A stretch of 27,037 nucleotides of DNA from Syntrophomonadaceae bacterium (lineage in GTDB: Bacteria; Bacillota_D; Dethiobacteria; DTU022), in NCBI GenBank assembly GCA_003551865.1, contig PUNU01000284.1, positions 1 through 27,037 of the forward strand. Direction: 5' to 3'. The position numbers and the translations under genes are program-made. The notes under the pieces are model-generated. The model was not told the DNA's origin, ran no database searches, and worked only from the letters and a program-made list of their open reading frames with translations. Shown here one piece after another: positions 8,735-16,670 of this stretch; position 1 is the first letter of the stretch; every line of letters begins with the position of its first letter.

Positions 8735-9198
8735 GCTAGGCCCGGGGCGGCTATCTGTTTAAACGAGTGGTGTATGCCAATTATCGGGTATGTCACCCGG
8801 CAGCTGGACGCTTTAAGGCTACAGGGGACAGTTCCACCGTCTCCCATAATAGAAGCCAGAGGTTAGAGCCCAGATTAGTGGGGACGTTCGAACCCTCCCC
8901 GGGGCACCGCTTTTCATTCAACAAGGACCATAGGCTGGGTAGTTACACAAAATCTTATTTTTTATTTTTGCTTTTCATCCCCGGGATCAGCTCCGCTATC
9001 ACCGGGCCCGTGATATGGGCGCTGCCGGAAGCAAGGTGGTCAATTTTCTTGGTGATTGTTTCATTGCCTTCCTTCTTGCCAGGTGCGCTGGAATTTTAAA
9101 TAATCATGCTCATCTGAGCCGTTTTTCATGTTATTATAAGATGTCAGGCGCCATTTTTGGGGGCGCATCATGTTTATGATCAATAACCGGGAGGTTTA
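8735..9198. other. Intergenic stretch between addA-like and cysteine synthase genes
   Basis: 464 bp without a gene I can support. An open frame of 110 codons on the plus strand (8767-9099) has no recognisable motif and an implausible composition. Visible pieces: AGGGGACAGTTCCACCGTCTCCC-like sequence at 8823-8845, a distant relative of the GGGGACGGGG hairpins; a GTTCGAAC palindrome inside a G-rich/C-rich stem around 8880-8901; and a small hairpin with GCGCC (9148-9152) and GGCGC (9162-9166) in the leader of the next gene. The GTTCGAAC piece was checked as a tRNA T-arm and does not fit. Confidence 0.4.
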
Positions 9199-10107
9199 AT
9201 GCACGTGTATGACAGCATTATCGATACTATCGGCCGTACCCCGCTTGTGAGGATAAATAAGCTAAACCCCAAACCGCAGGTATCACTTTACGCAAAGCTG
9301 GAAGGGTTTAACCCGACCGGGAGCATTAAAGACCGGATTGCATTAAAAATGATTGAACAGGCTGAGGAAGAAGGCACTCTAAACAGCGGTAAAACTATAA
9401 TCGAACCCACCTCCGGCAACACGGGGATTGGACTGGCGATGATCGGGGCCGTAAGGGGGTATGCTGTTGAAATAGTGGTGAGTGAAGCGGTTTCCATTGA
9501 ACGCCGCAAAATGATCGAGGCTTTCGGGGCAAAAGTAGTGCTCACCGAAGCCGCTTTAGGCACGGACGGAGCGATCAGGAAGGCTCACGAGCTTTGCCGC
9601 ACCTATCCTGAAAAATATTTCATGCCAAACCAGTTTTCTAACGAGTATAACAAGCTGGCCCATTATGTAACCACTTCCAATGAGATCTGGGAAGACACCG
9701 GGGGCAGGATTACCCATTTTGTCTCTGCTATTGGCACATCAGGGACAATCATGGGTGTCGGCATGGGACTGAAGAATAAAAATCCTGATATTCAAATAGT
9801 TGAGGCCCATCCCGTGGCCGGTCATTACATTCAGGGTCTTAAAAACATGCAGGAAGCTATAGTTCCGGAAATATACGACCCCACCAGGATTGATCGGAGT
9901 ATTATGGTGGAAACTGATGCCGCTTTCAGGATGACCCGAACTATTGTCTCCCAGGAGGGGATCTTTGTAGGCATGAGCAGCGGGGCGGCCATGCTGGCTG
10001 CTTTGGAGTTAATCAAGGACCTTGAGGAGGGCTTTGTTGTAGTGGTGTTCCCCGACGGGGGGTATAAGTACTTGAGTACAAGCCTGTTCAACGCTGACTG
10101 CTTTTAA
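9199..10107 (+). CDS. Cysteine synthase family protein (CysM/CysK-like, PLP fold type II)
   Basis: 302 residues, the typical size. Cytosolic PLP enzyme expected to make L-cysteine from O-acetylserine (or a related activated serine) and sulfide. Seen: PLP lysine Lys44 in TGSIKDR, the substrate/PLP loop PTSGNTGIG, the phosphate-binding GTSGTIMG, and the C-terminal FPDGGYKYLST. The segment AHPVAGHYIQGLKNM and the ending resemble CysM-type O-acetylserine sulfhydrylases more than classical CysK, but I cannot decide the donor from sequence alone. Start: ATG 9199, preceded by GGGAGG at 9189-9194. It stands alone, with no cysE or sulfate genes nearby; the gene after it is only debris. Cystathionine beta-synthase or a related enzyme is a less likely alternative. 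Confidence 0.85.
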   Translation: MHVYDSIIDTIGRTPLVRINKLNPKPQVSLYAKLEGFNPTGSIKDRIALKMIEQAEEEGTLNSGKTIIEPTSGNTGIGLAMIGAVRGYAVEIVVSEAVSIERRKMIEAFGAKVVLTEAALGTDGAIRKAHELCRTYPEKYFMPNQFSNEYNKLAHYVTTSNEIWEDTGGRITHFVSAIGTSGTIMGVGMGLKNKNPDIQIVEAHPVAGHYIQGLKNMQEAIVPEIYDPTRIDRSIMVETDAAFRMTRTIVSQEGIFVGMSSGAAMLAALELIKDLEEGFVVVVFPDGGYKYLSTSLFNADCF

Positions 10108-10132
10108 AAGCCTTTTATAAATACGGAGGATT

Positions 10133-10249
10133 ATGAAAAAGCGGCTTGCTTTTATAATATTTGCCGCAAAAAAAGTATTCAGGATTGCCTATTGTTTATT
10201 TGCTCTGTTCTATAGCGGCAAACCACGACCTGCCCATATTTGCTTTTGA
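10133..10249 (+). pseudogene. Short open frame with good ribosome binding site, probably a truncated gene start
   Basis: GGAGGA at 10125-10130 precedes ATG 10133. The frame runs only 38 codons. It opens MKKRLAFIIFAA, which looks like a positively charged N-terminus followed by a hydrophobic segment, as in a signal peptide, and then loses coherence and stops at TGA 10247. Because the translation start is well formed but the product is too short to be meaningful, I read this as the remaining head of a gene whose body was lost. It starts 25 bp after the cysteine synthase stop and may once have been its operon partner. A genuine small peptide cannot be excluded. Confidence 0.35.
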
Positions 10250-10290
10250 TCGTAATTTTGGACATTATTCGCAGTACCTGACGGTAGGCT
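10185..10290 (+). pseudogene. Possible remnant of a PIN-domain (VapC-like) toxin C-terminus
   Basis: In the frame overlapping the preceding remnant, the stretch IAANHDLPIFAFDRNFGHY (about 10209-10277) resembles the end of PIN-domain ribonucleases, where a hydrophobic strand is followed by an acidic residue and a DRDF-like motif. There is no start, no upstream PIN acidic residues and no antitoxin gene, so only a scrap would remain. The following bases to 10461 show nothing recognisable. This is a motif-level impression and may be chance. Confidence 0.3.
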
Positions 10291-10461
10291 TCTACAAAGA
10301 TTGCCCGCTAAGCTGGTCCAATAAGCTTCCGGGGGATCTGATCTTTTTGTGCCGGTTAAACTGCTGGGTTGTTAAGGTGATACCGGCGAGGGTGGGGGTC
10401 TGCTCGAGCAAATTAGTTTTTTGTCTGATCATTAAAAAGTGCTCGAAGGAGTGCTGTCCTT

Positions 10462-10488
10462 GTAGCAGGTACCCCGTCCCCTTGCTAC
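10462..10488 (+). repeat. Solitary GTAGCAG hairpin repeat, copy 1 of 4
   Basis: 27 bp: left arm GTAGCAG, 13-nt loop GTACCCCGTCCCC, right arm TTGCTAC. One arm position is mismatched, leaving GTAGCA/TGCTAC. It lies 14 bp beyond the stop codon of the minus-strand activase gene (10503) and could act at the 3' end of that operon. Same orientation as the other three copies. Confidence 0.85.
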
Positions 10489-10502
10489 GGGTGTCCTTGC
10501 TT

Positions 10503-11474
10503 TTAAAGTTTGCTGCTGCTTCCGGCGACAGCGGGAATGCCGTAAGAGTTTAACAGTTCGGCCAGCCCGAGAATTTTTTTCTCCCATATTTTCCGCTCGG
10601 GGGGTTGAAAGTCTCCCATGGGGTAAGCAATACCCAGCGCTTCATACTTTTCCAGGCCCAGCTGCCTGTAGGGCAGCAGCTGAACCTGCAGAACATTATT
10701 ACCCAGTCTACCGACGATAAAATCGGCCGTAGTCCTGATATTTTCTTCGTCGTCGTTATGGTCAAATATAACCGGAATGCGGATGATCAGGGGGATTTTT
10801 CTTTTTGCCGTTTCCGCAATATTTTGCAGGATCAGCTCATTGCCCACACCGGTATACTCCCGGTGCTTGTGCGGGTCCATATGCTTGATATCGGTTATGA
10901 CCAGGTCAACGTAAGGGTATATCCGCTCCAGGATAGACGGATCTACATGGTGTTCTGTCTCCAGGCAGGTATGGATTCTTCGCGTCCGGCACTCTTGCAA
11001 TAGCGCAAGACTGAACTGCCACTGCACCAGTGGATCGCCCCCGGATAGGGTCACTCCGCCGCCCGATTTCTCGTAAAACTCGACATCGGCCAGGATTTCC
11101 TCCACAACTTCTCGGGCGGTACAGCGCCGGCCCCACACGACCAGGGCATTGGCAGGGCAGGCGTCGGCACAGGCCGGGCAGTGCGTGCATTTGTTCCGGT
11201 CAATTGCAGTCACCAGGCCTTCTTCTACCACAAAAGAGGCGTCCTCTTCGGGACAGGCCGAAAGGCAATGGCCGCATTTTTCTACCCCTACACAGCGGGC
11301 TTTGTATACTCCAACTTCAGGGTAGGGCCTGATATTTTCCGGGTTGCTGCACCACCTGCAGCGCAGGGGGCATCCTTTCAAGAACACTTCCGTGCGAATA
11401 CCCGGGCCGTCATGGACTGTAAACCTCTGAATATTGGTTACGTAGCCTTCGGTTTGCAGATCAACTTGTCCCAT
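10503..11474 (-). CDS. Glycyl-radical enzyme activating protein (radical SAM, two extra ferredoxin-type clusters)
   Basis: 323 residues. It would use S-adenosylmethionine to abstract hydrogen from the glycyl-radical enzyme encoded just upstream and thus switch it on under anoxic conditions. Seen: radical SAM motif Cys35-x3-Cys39-x2-Cys42 (CPLRCRWC), then an inserted ferredoxin-like region with Cys61-x5-Cys67-x2-Cys70-x3-Cys74 and Cys96-x2-Cys99-x2-Cys102-x3-Cys106, then the SAM-binding SGGDPL segment. The two additional [4Fe-4S] sites are typical of activases for glycyl-radical enzymes other than pyruvate formate-lyase. Last gene of the minus-strand operon, 39 bp after the enzyme gene. The ribosome binding site before ATG 11474 is weak. 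The specific partner is inferred from adjacency. Confidence 0.92.
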   Translation of the reverse strand: MGQVDLQTEGYVTNIQRFTVHDGPGIRTEVFLKGCPLRCRWCSNPENIRPYPEVGVYKARCVGVEKCGHCLSACPEEDASFVVEEGLVTAIDRNKCTHCPACADACPANALVVWGRRCTAREVVEEILADVEFYEKSGGGVTLSGGDPLVQWQFSLALLQECRTRRIHTCLETEHHVDPSILERIYPYVDLVITDIKHMDPHKHREYTGVGNELILQNIAETAKRKIPLIIRIPVIFDHNDDEENIRTTADFIVGRLGNNVLQVQLLPYRQLGLEKYEALGIAYPMGDFQPPERKIWEKKILGLAELLNSYGIPAVAGSSSKL

Positions 11475-11513
11475 ATTAATATGAACAACTGCCTTATTCT
11501 CAGGTTGGATTAA

Positions 11514-14042
11514 TCAGTCAAATGACAGCTCGGTCCGCCCCATGATGTCATACTGCAGGGGCTTGCTTAGTTCAACAAAAAAGGCGCTGTAGCCGGCCAC
11601 CCTGACCAGCAGGTACCTGTATTCTTCCGGGTTTTCCAGGGCACGTTCCAGAGTCTCCCTGCTGATAATGTTAAATTGGCTGTGCATTCCCTTGCGGTCA
11701 AAATAGACGTCGAGCAGGGAGATCAGGTTGTCACGGCCGGCTTCTCCGGTGACACAGGAAGGAGAAAACTTCCAATTGAGCAGGGTGCCGTTGCCGGCCC
11801 TGATATGGTCCAATTTGGTTACCGATTTGGCTATGGCGCTGGGGCCCTTGACATCATGCGAACCGGCCCAGGTATGAACGGGACCGAGGCAGTCTGAAAC
11901 AGGTTCCAGGGCCACCCTGCCGTCGGCCGAGGCCCACTGGGTAAGCCCTAAGGCGGTATTGGCTGAAACGGAATAGATTCCGGGCACGTATGTGCCCCCG
12001 CGCGAGTTGGGACGGTTTTCCACATGTTTACAGTAGGTATCGGTAGCAAACCTGGCCAGCTCGTCGGCATAATCATCATCGTTCCCGTAATGATGGACCT
12101 TTTCGCTGTTGACTAAAGCATAGAGGGCTTCATCATTCACCCAGTTATTTTCAAGGGCCTGAAGAAAGCGCTCGGCGGTAACTTTTTTCTCATCAAAAAC
12201 CAGCTGTTTAATTGCGGCCATGCCATCAGCGGTGGTGCCCACTCCCACAGCCTGCGGGCCGGTAAAGTTGTACCTGGCCCCGCCGGCGGAAATATCGATC
12301 CCTTTTTCCGTGCAGTCATCCATGAGGTTTGAAAGATAGGGAAGGGGTTTTAACCTTTGATGGACCCGGTCCATCACTTCGATGCCCCTGATCATCAGGT
12401 CGACCCAGTAGGCCATCTGTTTGTCATAGGCTTCGAGGACCTGGTCAAAAGCATTAAAGTCGGTCAACCTGCCGGTTTGCGGTCCCAGGCGTTTGCCGAT
12501 GCCGCCGCACTTATCCCAGCGGTCGCAGTGCTGGCCACAGCCGATACAGCGGCCGTCGTTGATAGCAAGTTCCAAAATCTTGGCGATATTGAAATAGGAG
12601 GCATCATGCCAGCCGTATTCCTTGCCCCCGGTGTCAATCTCCACACAGCCGACTACATGGTAATTCCTGGAATCCTCCAGGGTCCGACCCGTTTGCAGGG
12701 AGGCCGGGATGGCCGCCTGGTCGTTGAATACCTTCGGCTGTCCGGTGCCGATACGGATCACGTTTGCGGTCTTGACCTTCAATTCCCAGGGGGTGTTCTC
12801 GTGCCAGCGCACGGCAATCCACGGCGCGCCCGAACGGGTATGGGCAATGGCGTCGAGGCACATGAAAGTGAGATCGTTGGTGGCATCCTTTCCTTCTGTA
12901 TCGACGCCGCCCAGGGTGATGCTGTCTCCGCCCATTCCTCGACCGGAGTTGGCAATGACCGTCCTTCGATCCCTGAGCTTGGTCCACCAGAGATGCTTGA
13001 TGAAGTAAATTTCGAGCAGTTCCTGGACTTCTTCCTTGGTCATTTCTCCGCTTTCAATATCCCGGCGGTAAAACGGGTACATAAACTGGTCGAAGCGGCC
13101 GATGGAGACCGAATGGCCGTTGCTTTCAATCAGGATAATCGTGGTGGCCAGATATAAAAGCTGTAAAGCTTCCCAGAATGTGCGCGGCGGATTTTCAGCC
13201 ACCCACTCGCAGTTGGCAGCCACCTTTAAAAGCTCCCGGCGGCGTTGATCGTCTCTTTCTTTTGCCGCCATCCCGGCCGCCAAAACCGCGTAGCGGTGGA
13301 TATAATTGACAGCCGCCTCGAGGGTGATCATCTCGGCCCGGTAAAAATCTCTTTTAGACTGGTCTTCCTCTCCGGACTGTTCCAGCTCGGCCAGCTTTTC
13401 CCGCACCAGGCTGATCAGCCCGCCAAAACCGTGGGTAAAAAGTTTTTCATAATTGGCCTGGAGGTGGCCGATCCCTCCATACATGAACAGGTTAAGCAGG
13501 TAAAATCCCCGTTCCAGGTTGGTGCCCTTTTTTTCCTCTTCGGACAGCTCGGAAATTATTACCTCGTCGATCGATTTGCCTTTCCAGTAATCGGCAATCT
13601 TTTTTAGCTTCTTTTTCGAAGGCCTGGAAATGTGATACTGATCGTGCAGCCTTTTTTCCAGCGGGTGGTTGTCTATTTCGTCCAGAACCCAGTTTAAAGA
13701 ATGCTCGGGGAAAATGGGCGCACACTTAATCGGTGCCGCCATCTCACCGACAATCAATTCGTCTTCGCTAATTTTTATCTCTACATTTTCCAGCACATTG
13801 GCCAGGGCCAGAGCACACCTGACAATCTGCGGCTCGTGTTCGTTTTTCCGGTAAGCTTCCGTTACCAGGCAGGCCCGGTGGTGATCAACCGTAAACTCGG
13901 TATCAAGGACCCTTTTTGCAAAACGGTTGACCCGGGGAAAGGGTGAAGTGTCTTTTCCCATATGACCGTCGGAAACAGGCCACTCATGGTCGAAAGGAGT
14001 AATGCCAATCGGCTTTTCTTGCACTGCGGGCTCTCTACCCAT
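11514..14042 (-). CDS. Glycyl-radical enzyme of the PFL-like family, substrate unknown
   Basis: 842 residues, the usual size. These enzymes use a glycyl radical and a thiyl radical for C-O, C-N, C-S or C-C bond chemistry in anaerobes. Seen: thiyl motif GCVE with Cys466 and Glu468, and the C-terminal glycyl-radical loop RVAGYSAFF with Gly817. A Cys-Val-Glu triad is shared by dehydratases, lyases and arylacetate decarboxylases and argues against true pyruvate formate-lyase, which has two adjacent cysteines. Unusual: four cysteines at 499, 502, 506 and 512 (C-x2-C-x3-C-x5-C) placed just after the active-site strand, where I know no such cluster in the best-studied members. Neighbours: an SCP2-like small protein upstream (54 bp) and the activase downstream. 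Fold certain; reaction not assignable. No microcompartment genes are visible. Confidence 0.9.
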   Translation of the reverse strand: MGREPAVQEKPIGITPFDHEWPVSDGHMGKDTSPFPRVNRFAKRVLDTEFTVDHHRACLVTEAYRKNEHEPQIVRCALALANVLENVEIKISEDELIVGEMAAPIKCAPIFPEHSLNWVLDEIDNHPLEKRLHDQYHISRPSKKKLKKIADYWKGKSIDEVIISELSEEEKKGTNLERGFYLLNLFMYGGIGHLQANYEKLFTHGFGGLISLVREKLAELEQSGEEDQSKRDFYRAEMITLEAAVNYIHRYAVLAAGMAAKERDDQRRRELLKVAANCEWVAENPPRTFWEALQLLYLATTIILIESNGHSVSIGRFDQFMYPFYRRDIESGEMTKEEVQELLEIYFIKHLWWTKLRDRRTVIANSGRGMGGDSITLGGVDTEGKDATNDLTFMCLDAIAHTRSGAPWIAVRWHENTPWELKVKTANVIRIGTGQPKVFNDQAAIPASLQTGRTLEDSRNYHVVGCVEIDTGGKEYGWHDASYFNIAKILELAINDGRCIGCGQHCDRWDKCGGIGKRLGPQTGRLTDFNAFDQVLEAYDKQMAYWVDLMIRGIEVMDRVHQRLKPLPYLSNLMDDCTEKGIDISAGGARYNFTGPQAVGVGTTADGMAAIKQLVFDEKKVTAERFLQALENNWVNDEALYALVNSEKVHHYGNDDDYADELARFATDTYCKHVENRPNSRGGTYVPGIYSVSANTALGLTQWASADGRVALEPVSDCLGPVHTWAGSHDVKGPSAIAKSVTKLDHIRAGNGTLLNWKFSPSCVTGEAGRDNLISLLDVYFDRKGMHSQFNIISRETLERALENPEEYRYLLVRVAGYSAFFVELSKPLQYDIMGRTELSFD

Positions 14043-14096
14043 AGCAGCACCCCCACTTTTCTGATACCGGCATACCGGCCGGCTGATTACCTTAAA

Positions 14097-14465
14097 TTAG
14101 TTCGCCTGTTTTGCCGTCATTAGCGAAAGGGCTTTTGAAAACCAGGCAAAATCCTTAAAATTGCCATCCACAACCAGTTTTCGCTCTGTCAGCGCAGCCA
14201 GCGAAGCTTCCTCGTTGCCGGAGGTCATTACTTTAAAAGCTGTTCCCGGGTCGGCCCAGACCATGGCAAAGTCAGCCTCGTGCACCCCCGGGGCTGAAGA
14301 CACCTCACCTTTATTAAAGACGTAAAGCCTTCCCTGGCCGTTGTCTGCTGTTTTAATCTGGGCTTTAAGGGTTTTATCCTTGATGTATCTAATGAAGGGC
14401 GGATTCTTTTTGGAGGCGCTTTTCAGCTTGACCGAAAGCAAAAAAAGTAGAAAGTTAAACTTCAT
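14097..14465 (-). CDS. SCP2-like small protein, first gene of the glycyl-radical operon
   Basis: 122 residues. The body follows the SCP2 (sterol carrier protein 2) pattern: strands containing LKAQIKTADNGQGRLYVF, then an EADFAMVW strand, a helix through AFKVMTSG, and the hallmark end ERKLVVDGNFKDFAWFSKAL. SCP2 domains bind lipids or other hydrophobic ligands in a tunnel. The N-terminus MKFNFLLFLLSVKLK is amphipathic or weakly hydrophobic and might touch the membrane; it is not a clear signal peptide. Start: ATG 14465 after a strong GGGGGGGAGAAGG site. It shares a promoter with the glycyl-radical enzyme, so it may deliver or hold a hydrophobic substrate or act as a small subunit. The domain call is by pattern only, without a search. 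Confidence 0.65.
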   Translation of the reverse strand: MKFNFLLFLLSVKLKSASKKNPPFIRYIKDKTLKAQIKTADNGQGRLYVFNKGEVSSAPGVHEADFAMVWADPGTAFKVMTSGNEEASLAALTERKLVVDGNFKDFAWFSKALSLMTAKQAN

Positions 14466-14489
14466 GACCTTCTCCCCCCCTTAATAGTA

Positions 14490-14518
14490 AAGATAGCAAG
14501 ATTGCTTTGTTATGTCAA
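14490..14518 (-). promoter_or_regulatory. Strong promoter for the SCP2-like/glycyl-radical operon
   Basis: On the minus strand TTGACA (complement of 14513-14518) and TATCTT (complement of 14490-14495) are separated by 17 bp. Transcription would start near 14483 and leave a very short leader ending in the GGGGGGGAGAAGG ribosome binding site. I see no obvious operator palindrome around it. Confidence 0.7.
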
Positions 14519-15058
14519 TTATTAATTTTCTATACAGGTGGTCATTTTTGGCTGATTGCTTTTTAGCGGCCCTGTTTTCCCTCTGAGCATAATTTTGAAT
14601 CAATCGTCTTCAAGCGGCGATTATATGCTCTAATGAATTACATTTAAACAGTGAGCATGTTTGTCATAAACTGCAAAAAAGCGGGAACATCTATCTTAAT
14701 CGGAGCATAAAGATTGGGATTTGGAGAGTTGGGCTCAAATATAGATCTACTCAATCCTCCATCCTTTCGTTACATGTTTATTATCTCACTATTTGACATT
14801 TTTTGGTTCCTGAAAATTGTTAAAAGCAAATCCCGGGAAGACCTGCTCCTCCTGAATTTAAGCCTCCTACTCTCCAACCATTAATAATATAGTTCCTTTA
14901 TTTATTCAAGTAAAAGCTGTTTTAAAAAAAGATGCTTCCCGGGCGGCGGGCTATGGCTGCACAACCCTTGTAGCAGGTACCCCGTCCCCCTGCTACAAAA
15001 AAGCGGCAAGCCTGATAATTGGCTGTTTTCTTTTTCAAGCAAGCTCATTCGCATTTTT
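14519..15058. other. AT-rich intergenic region between two divergent promoters
   Basis: About 540 bp without a supported gene, lying between the promoter of the glycyl-radical operon and that of the asparagine synthetase. It is visibly AT-rich with short mixed runs and contains the solitary hairpin repeat at 14970-14996. No open frame with a ribosome binding site, no tRNA and no recognisable riboswitch was seen. Confidence 0.5.
14970..14996 (+). repeat. Solitary GTAGCAG hairpin repeat, copy 2 of 4
   Basis: Left arm GTAGCAGG and right arm CCTGCTAC pair perfectly over 8 bp, and the flanking TT/AA extends the stem to 10 bp. The loop contains ACCCCGTCC. It is followed by AAAAAA on the plus strand, so read on the minus strand it is preceded, not followed, by a T run; it is not a classical terminator. 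Confidence 0.85.
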
Positions 15059-15088
15059 TTGGACGAAATCACAGCTTTCTGCTATACT
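15059..15088 (+). promoter_or_regulatory. Promoter of the asparagine synthetase gene
   Basis: TTGGAC at 15059-15064 and TATACT at 15083-15088 with an 18-bp spacer. The start of transcription would be near 15095, so an ATG at 15096 would have no leader. This supports translation starting further in, behind the AGAAGGA at 15142-15148. Confidence 0.5.
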
Positions 15089-15158
15089 TTAATACATGTC
15101 ATGCCTGTTTTCACGTTTACCGCGAAAACAGGCAAAATCCAAGAAGGAAGTGATTTTT

Positions 15159-16670
15159 ATCTGTGGTATAGCAGGAATTTGGAACAACCTCGATCAAACC
15201 GGCATACGTTCCATGCTGGACGAAATGATCCACCGCGGCCCCGACGCCGCCGGGGAAAAGGTTTTTAAGAGTGTTCCGGGCATGTTTGGCCACCGCCGGC
15301 TGAGTATTATGGACCCCGAGGGAGGCGATCAGCCCATTAACAATGAGAACCGGTCCATGTCCATAATTGCCAACGGGGAGATCTATAATTTTCCAGAGCT
15401 TCACCAATCCCTGGCCGAGAGCCACACCTTCAAGACCAAAAGCGACACCGAAACCGTGCTCCACCTGTTTGAAGATTTGGGGCCCCGGTTGGTGGACAGG
15501 CTCGAGGGCATGTACGCCTTTGCCATCGCCGATGGCCGCAATCTCTTTGTCGCCAGGGACCCGGTCGGTATCAAACCCCTCTATTATGCCGAAGGCGACG
15601 ACGGTTTTTATTTTGCTTCGGAATTAAAACCCCTTTCCAAACTGCCGGGTAAAGTGCGCGAGTTTCCTCCCGGCACCTACTACCAGTCCGGCAAAGGGTT
15701 CAACACTTTCTACAGGGTCCCCGAGGTGGCCGCCAGTCGGGAACCGGTCGAAGTTTTAACCAAAAAACTCAGAAGCACCCTGGAGAAGGTCGTCGCTTCC
15801 CACCTGATGAGCGATGTGCCCCTTGGAGTTTTCTTATCGGGCGGCCTGGACAGCAGTATTACCACCGCCCTGTCCAGGAAAATTATCGGTAAACCGATCC
15901 ATTCATTCTCGGTCGGCATTGAGGGCTGCCCGGATTTGCAATCAGCCCGGATGCTTTCCCGCTACCTTGATACCATCCACCACGAGTACCTGATCACGGT
16001 CGACGAAGTAATGGCTAAACTGCCCGAGATTATCTATTTCCTTGAATCCTACGACCAGGATCTGGTCAGGAGCGCCATTCCCACCTACTTCACCGCCCGC
16101 CTGGCGAAAGAGCACGTCAAGGTGGTTTTAAGCGGTGAAGGTGCAGATGAGCTCTTTGCCGGCTACGGTTATTACAAAGGCTACACCGGCAATGACCGGG
16201 TTTTACAGTCGGAACTGAGGCGTTCCGTATCAACCCTGCACAACATTAACCTGCAGCGGGTGGACCGCCTGACTATGGCTCATTCCATTGAAGCAAGGGT
16301 GCCTTTTTTGGACAGGGAAGCGATCGAGGTGGGTCTGAGCATACCGGCGGAGTACAAGCTGCGCGGCAACCCGCCGATCGAAAAATGGATCCTGCGCAAG
16401 GCCGTGGAAGACCTGCTGCCTGATGAAATTACCTGGCGCAAAAAAGAGCAGTTCGACGAAGGAAGCGGCATCATCGATTTTATTGAGCAGTCCATTGCGG
16501 AAAGCTTCGGCCCCGGGGATGCCCGCAAGCACCGGGCAGAGCACCCCGGGATCCAGTTCCGCTCCCACGAGGAGTGCTACTACCACAAGCTGTTTACGGA
16601 AGTGTTCGAACACCCGGGTGTGATTATGGACAACATGGGCCGCTGGGCCGAAAGGCCGGACTACCTTTAA
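15159..16670 (+). CDS. asnB: Glutamine-hydrolysing asparagine synthetase
   Basis: Makes asparagine from aspartate, glutamine and ATP in the cytosol. Seen: N-terminal Ntn-hydrolase domain beginning CGIAGIW with HRGPDAAG and the glutaminase loop DTETVLHLF, then the synthetase domain with the pyrophosphate loop SGGLDSS and GEGADELFAGYGYY. About 503 residues. The catalytic cysteine must be the N-terminal residue after Met removal, but the codon before its TGT is ATC (15159-15161), not ATG. AGAAGGA at 15142-15148 sits at the right distance (10 nt) for that ATC and too close for the in-frame GTG at 15150. I therefore place the start at ATC, as a rare non-AUG start or a mutated ATG. A start at GTG 15150 or ATG 15096 would leave a propeptide of 4 or 22 residues. 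The 3' end overlaps the convergent tex gene by four bases. Confidence 0.88.
   Translation: MCGIAGIWNNLDQTGIRSMLDEMIHRGPDAAGEKVFKSVPGMFGHRRLSIMDPEGGDQPINNENRSMSIIANGEIYNFPELHQSLAESHTFKTKSDTETVLHLFEDLGPRLVDRLEGMYAFAIADGRNLFVARDPVGIKPLYYAEGDDGFYFASELKPLSKLPGKVREFPPGTYYQSGKGFNTFYRVPEVAASREPVEVLTKKLRSTLEKVVASHLMSDVPLGVFLSGGLDSSITTALSRKIIGKPIHSFSVGIEGCPDLQSARMLSRYLDTIHHEYLITVDEVMAKLPEIIYFLESYDQDLVRSAIPTYFTARLAKEHVKVVLSGEGADELFAGYGYYKGYTGNDRVLQSELRRSVSTLHNINLQRVDRLTMAHSIEARVPFLDREAIEVGLSIPAEYKLRGNPPIEKWILRKAVEDLLPDEITWRKKEQFDEGSGIIDFIEQSIAESFGPGDARKHRAEHPGIQFRSHEECYYHKLFTEVFEHPGVIMDNMGRWAERPDYL

Noticed and set aside
8870..8910. GTTCGAAC in a G/C-rich stem, reminiscent of a tRNA T-arm
   Set aside because: Neither strand gives a 5-bp T stem with the G53-C61 pair, and no acceptor, D or anticodon arm can be built around it.
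8767..9099. Open frame of 110 codons after the addA-like gene
   Set aside because: No convincing ribosome binding site, no recognisable motif, low-complexity composition, and it crosses a repeat-like piece at 8823-8845.
10605..11003. Long plus-strand open frames opposite the activase and the glycyl-radical enzyme
   Set aside because: They lie antisense to strongly supported genes and reflect the codon bias of the real strand; no ribosome binding sites or motifs.
12357..13157. 266-codon open frame antisense to the glycyl-radical enzyme gene
   Set aside because: Entirely antisense to a gene with conserved catalytic residues; no domain is recognisable.
14833..14845. 13-bp CCGGGAAGACCTG also found at 26989-27001
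   Set aside because: Short, no extension of similarity on either side and no symmetry; probably chance.
14970..14996. Solitary hairpin repeat as a classical intrinsic terminator
   Set aside because: No gene ends nearby on the plus strand, and the T run is on the wrong side for the minus strand; other copies lack T runs altogether.
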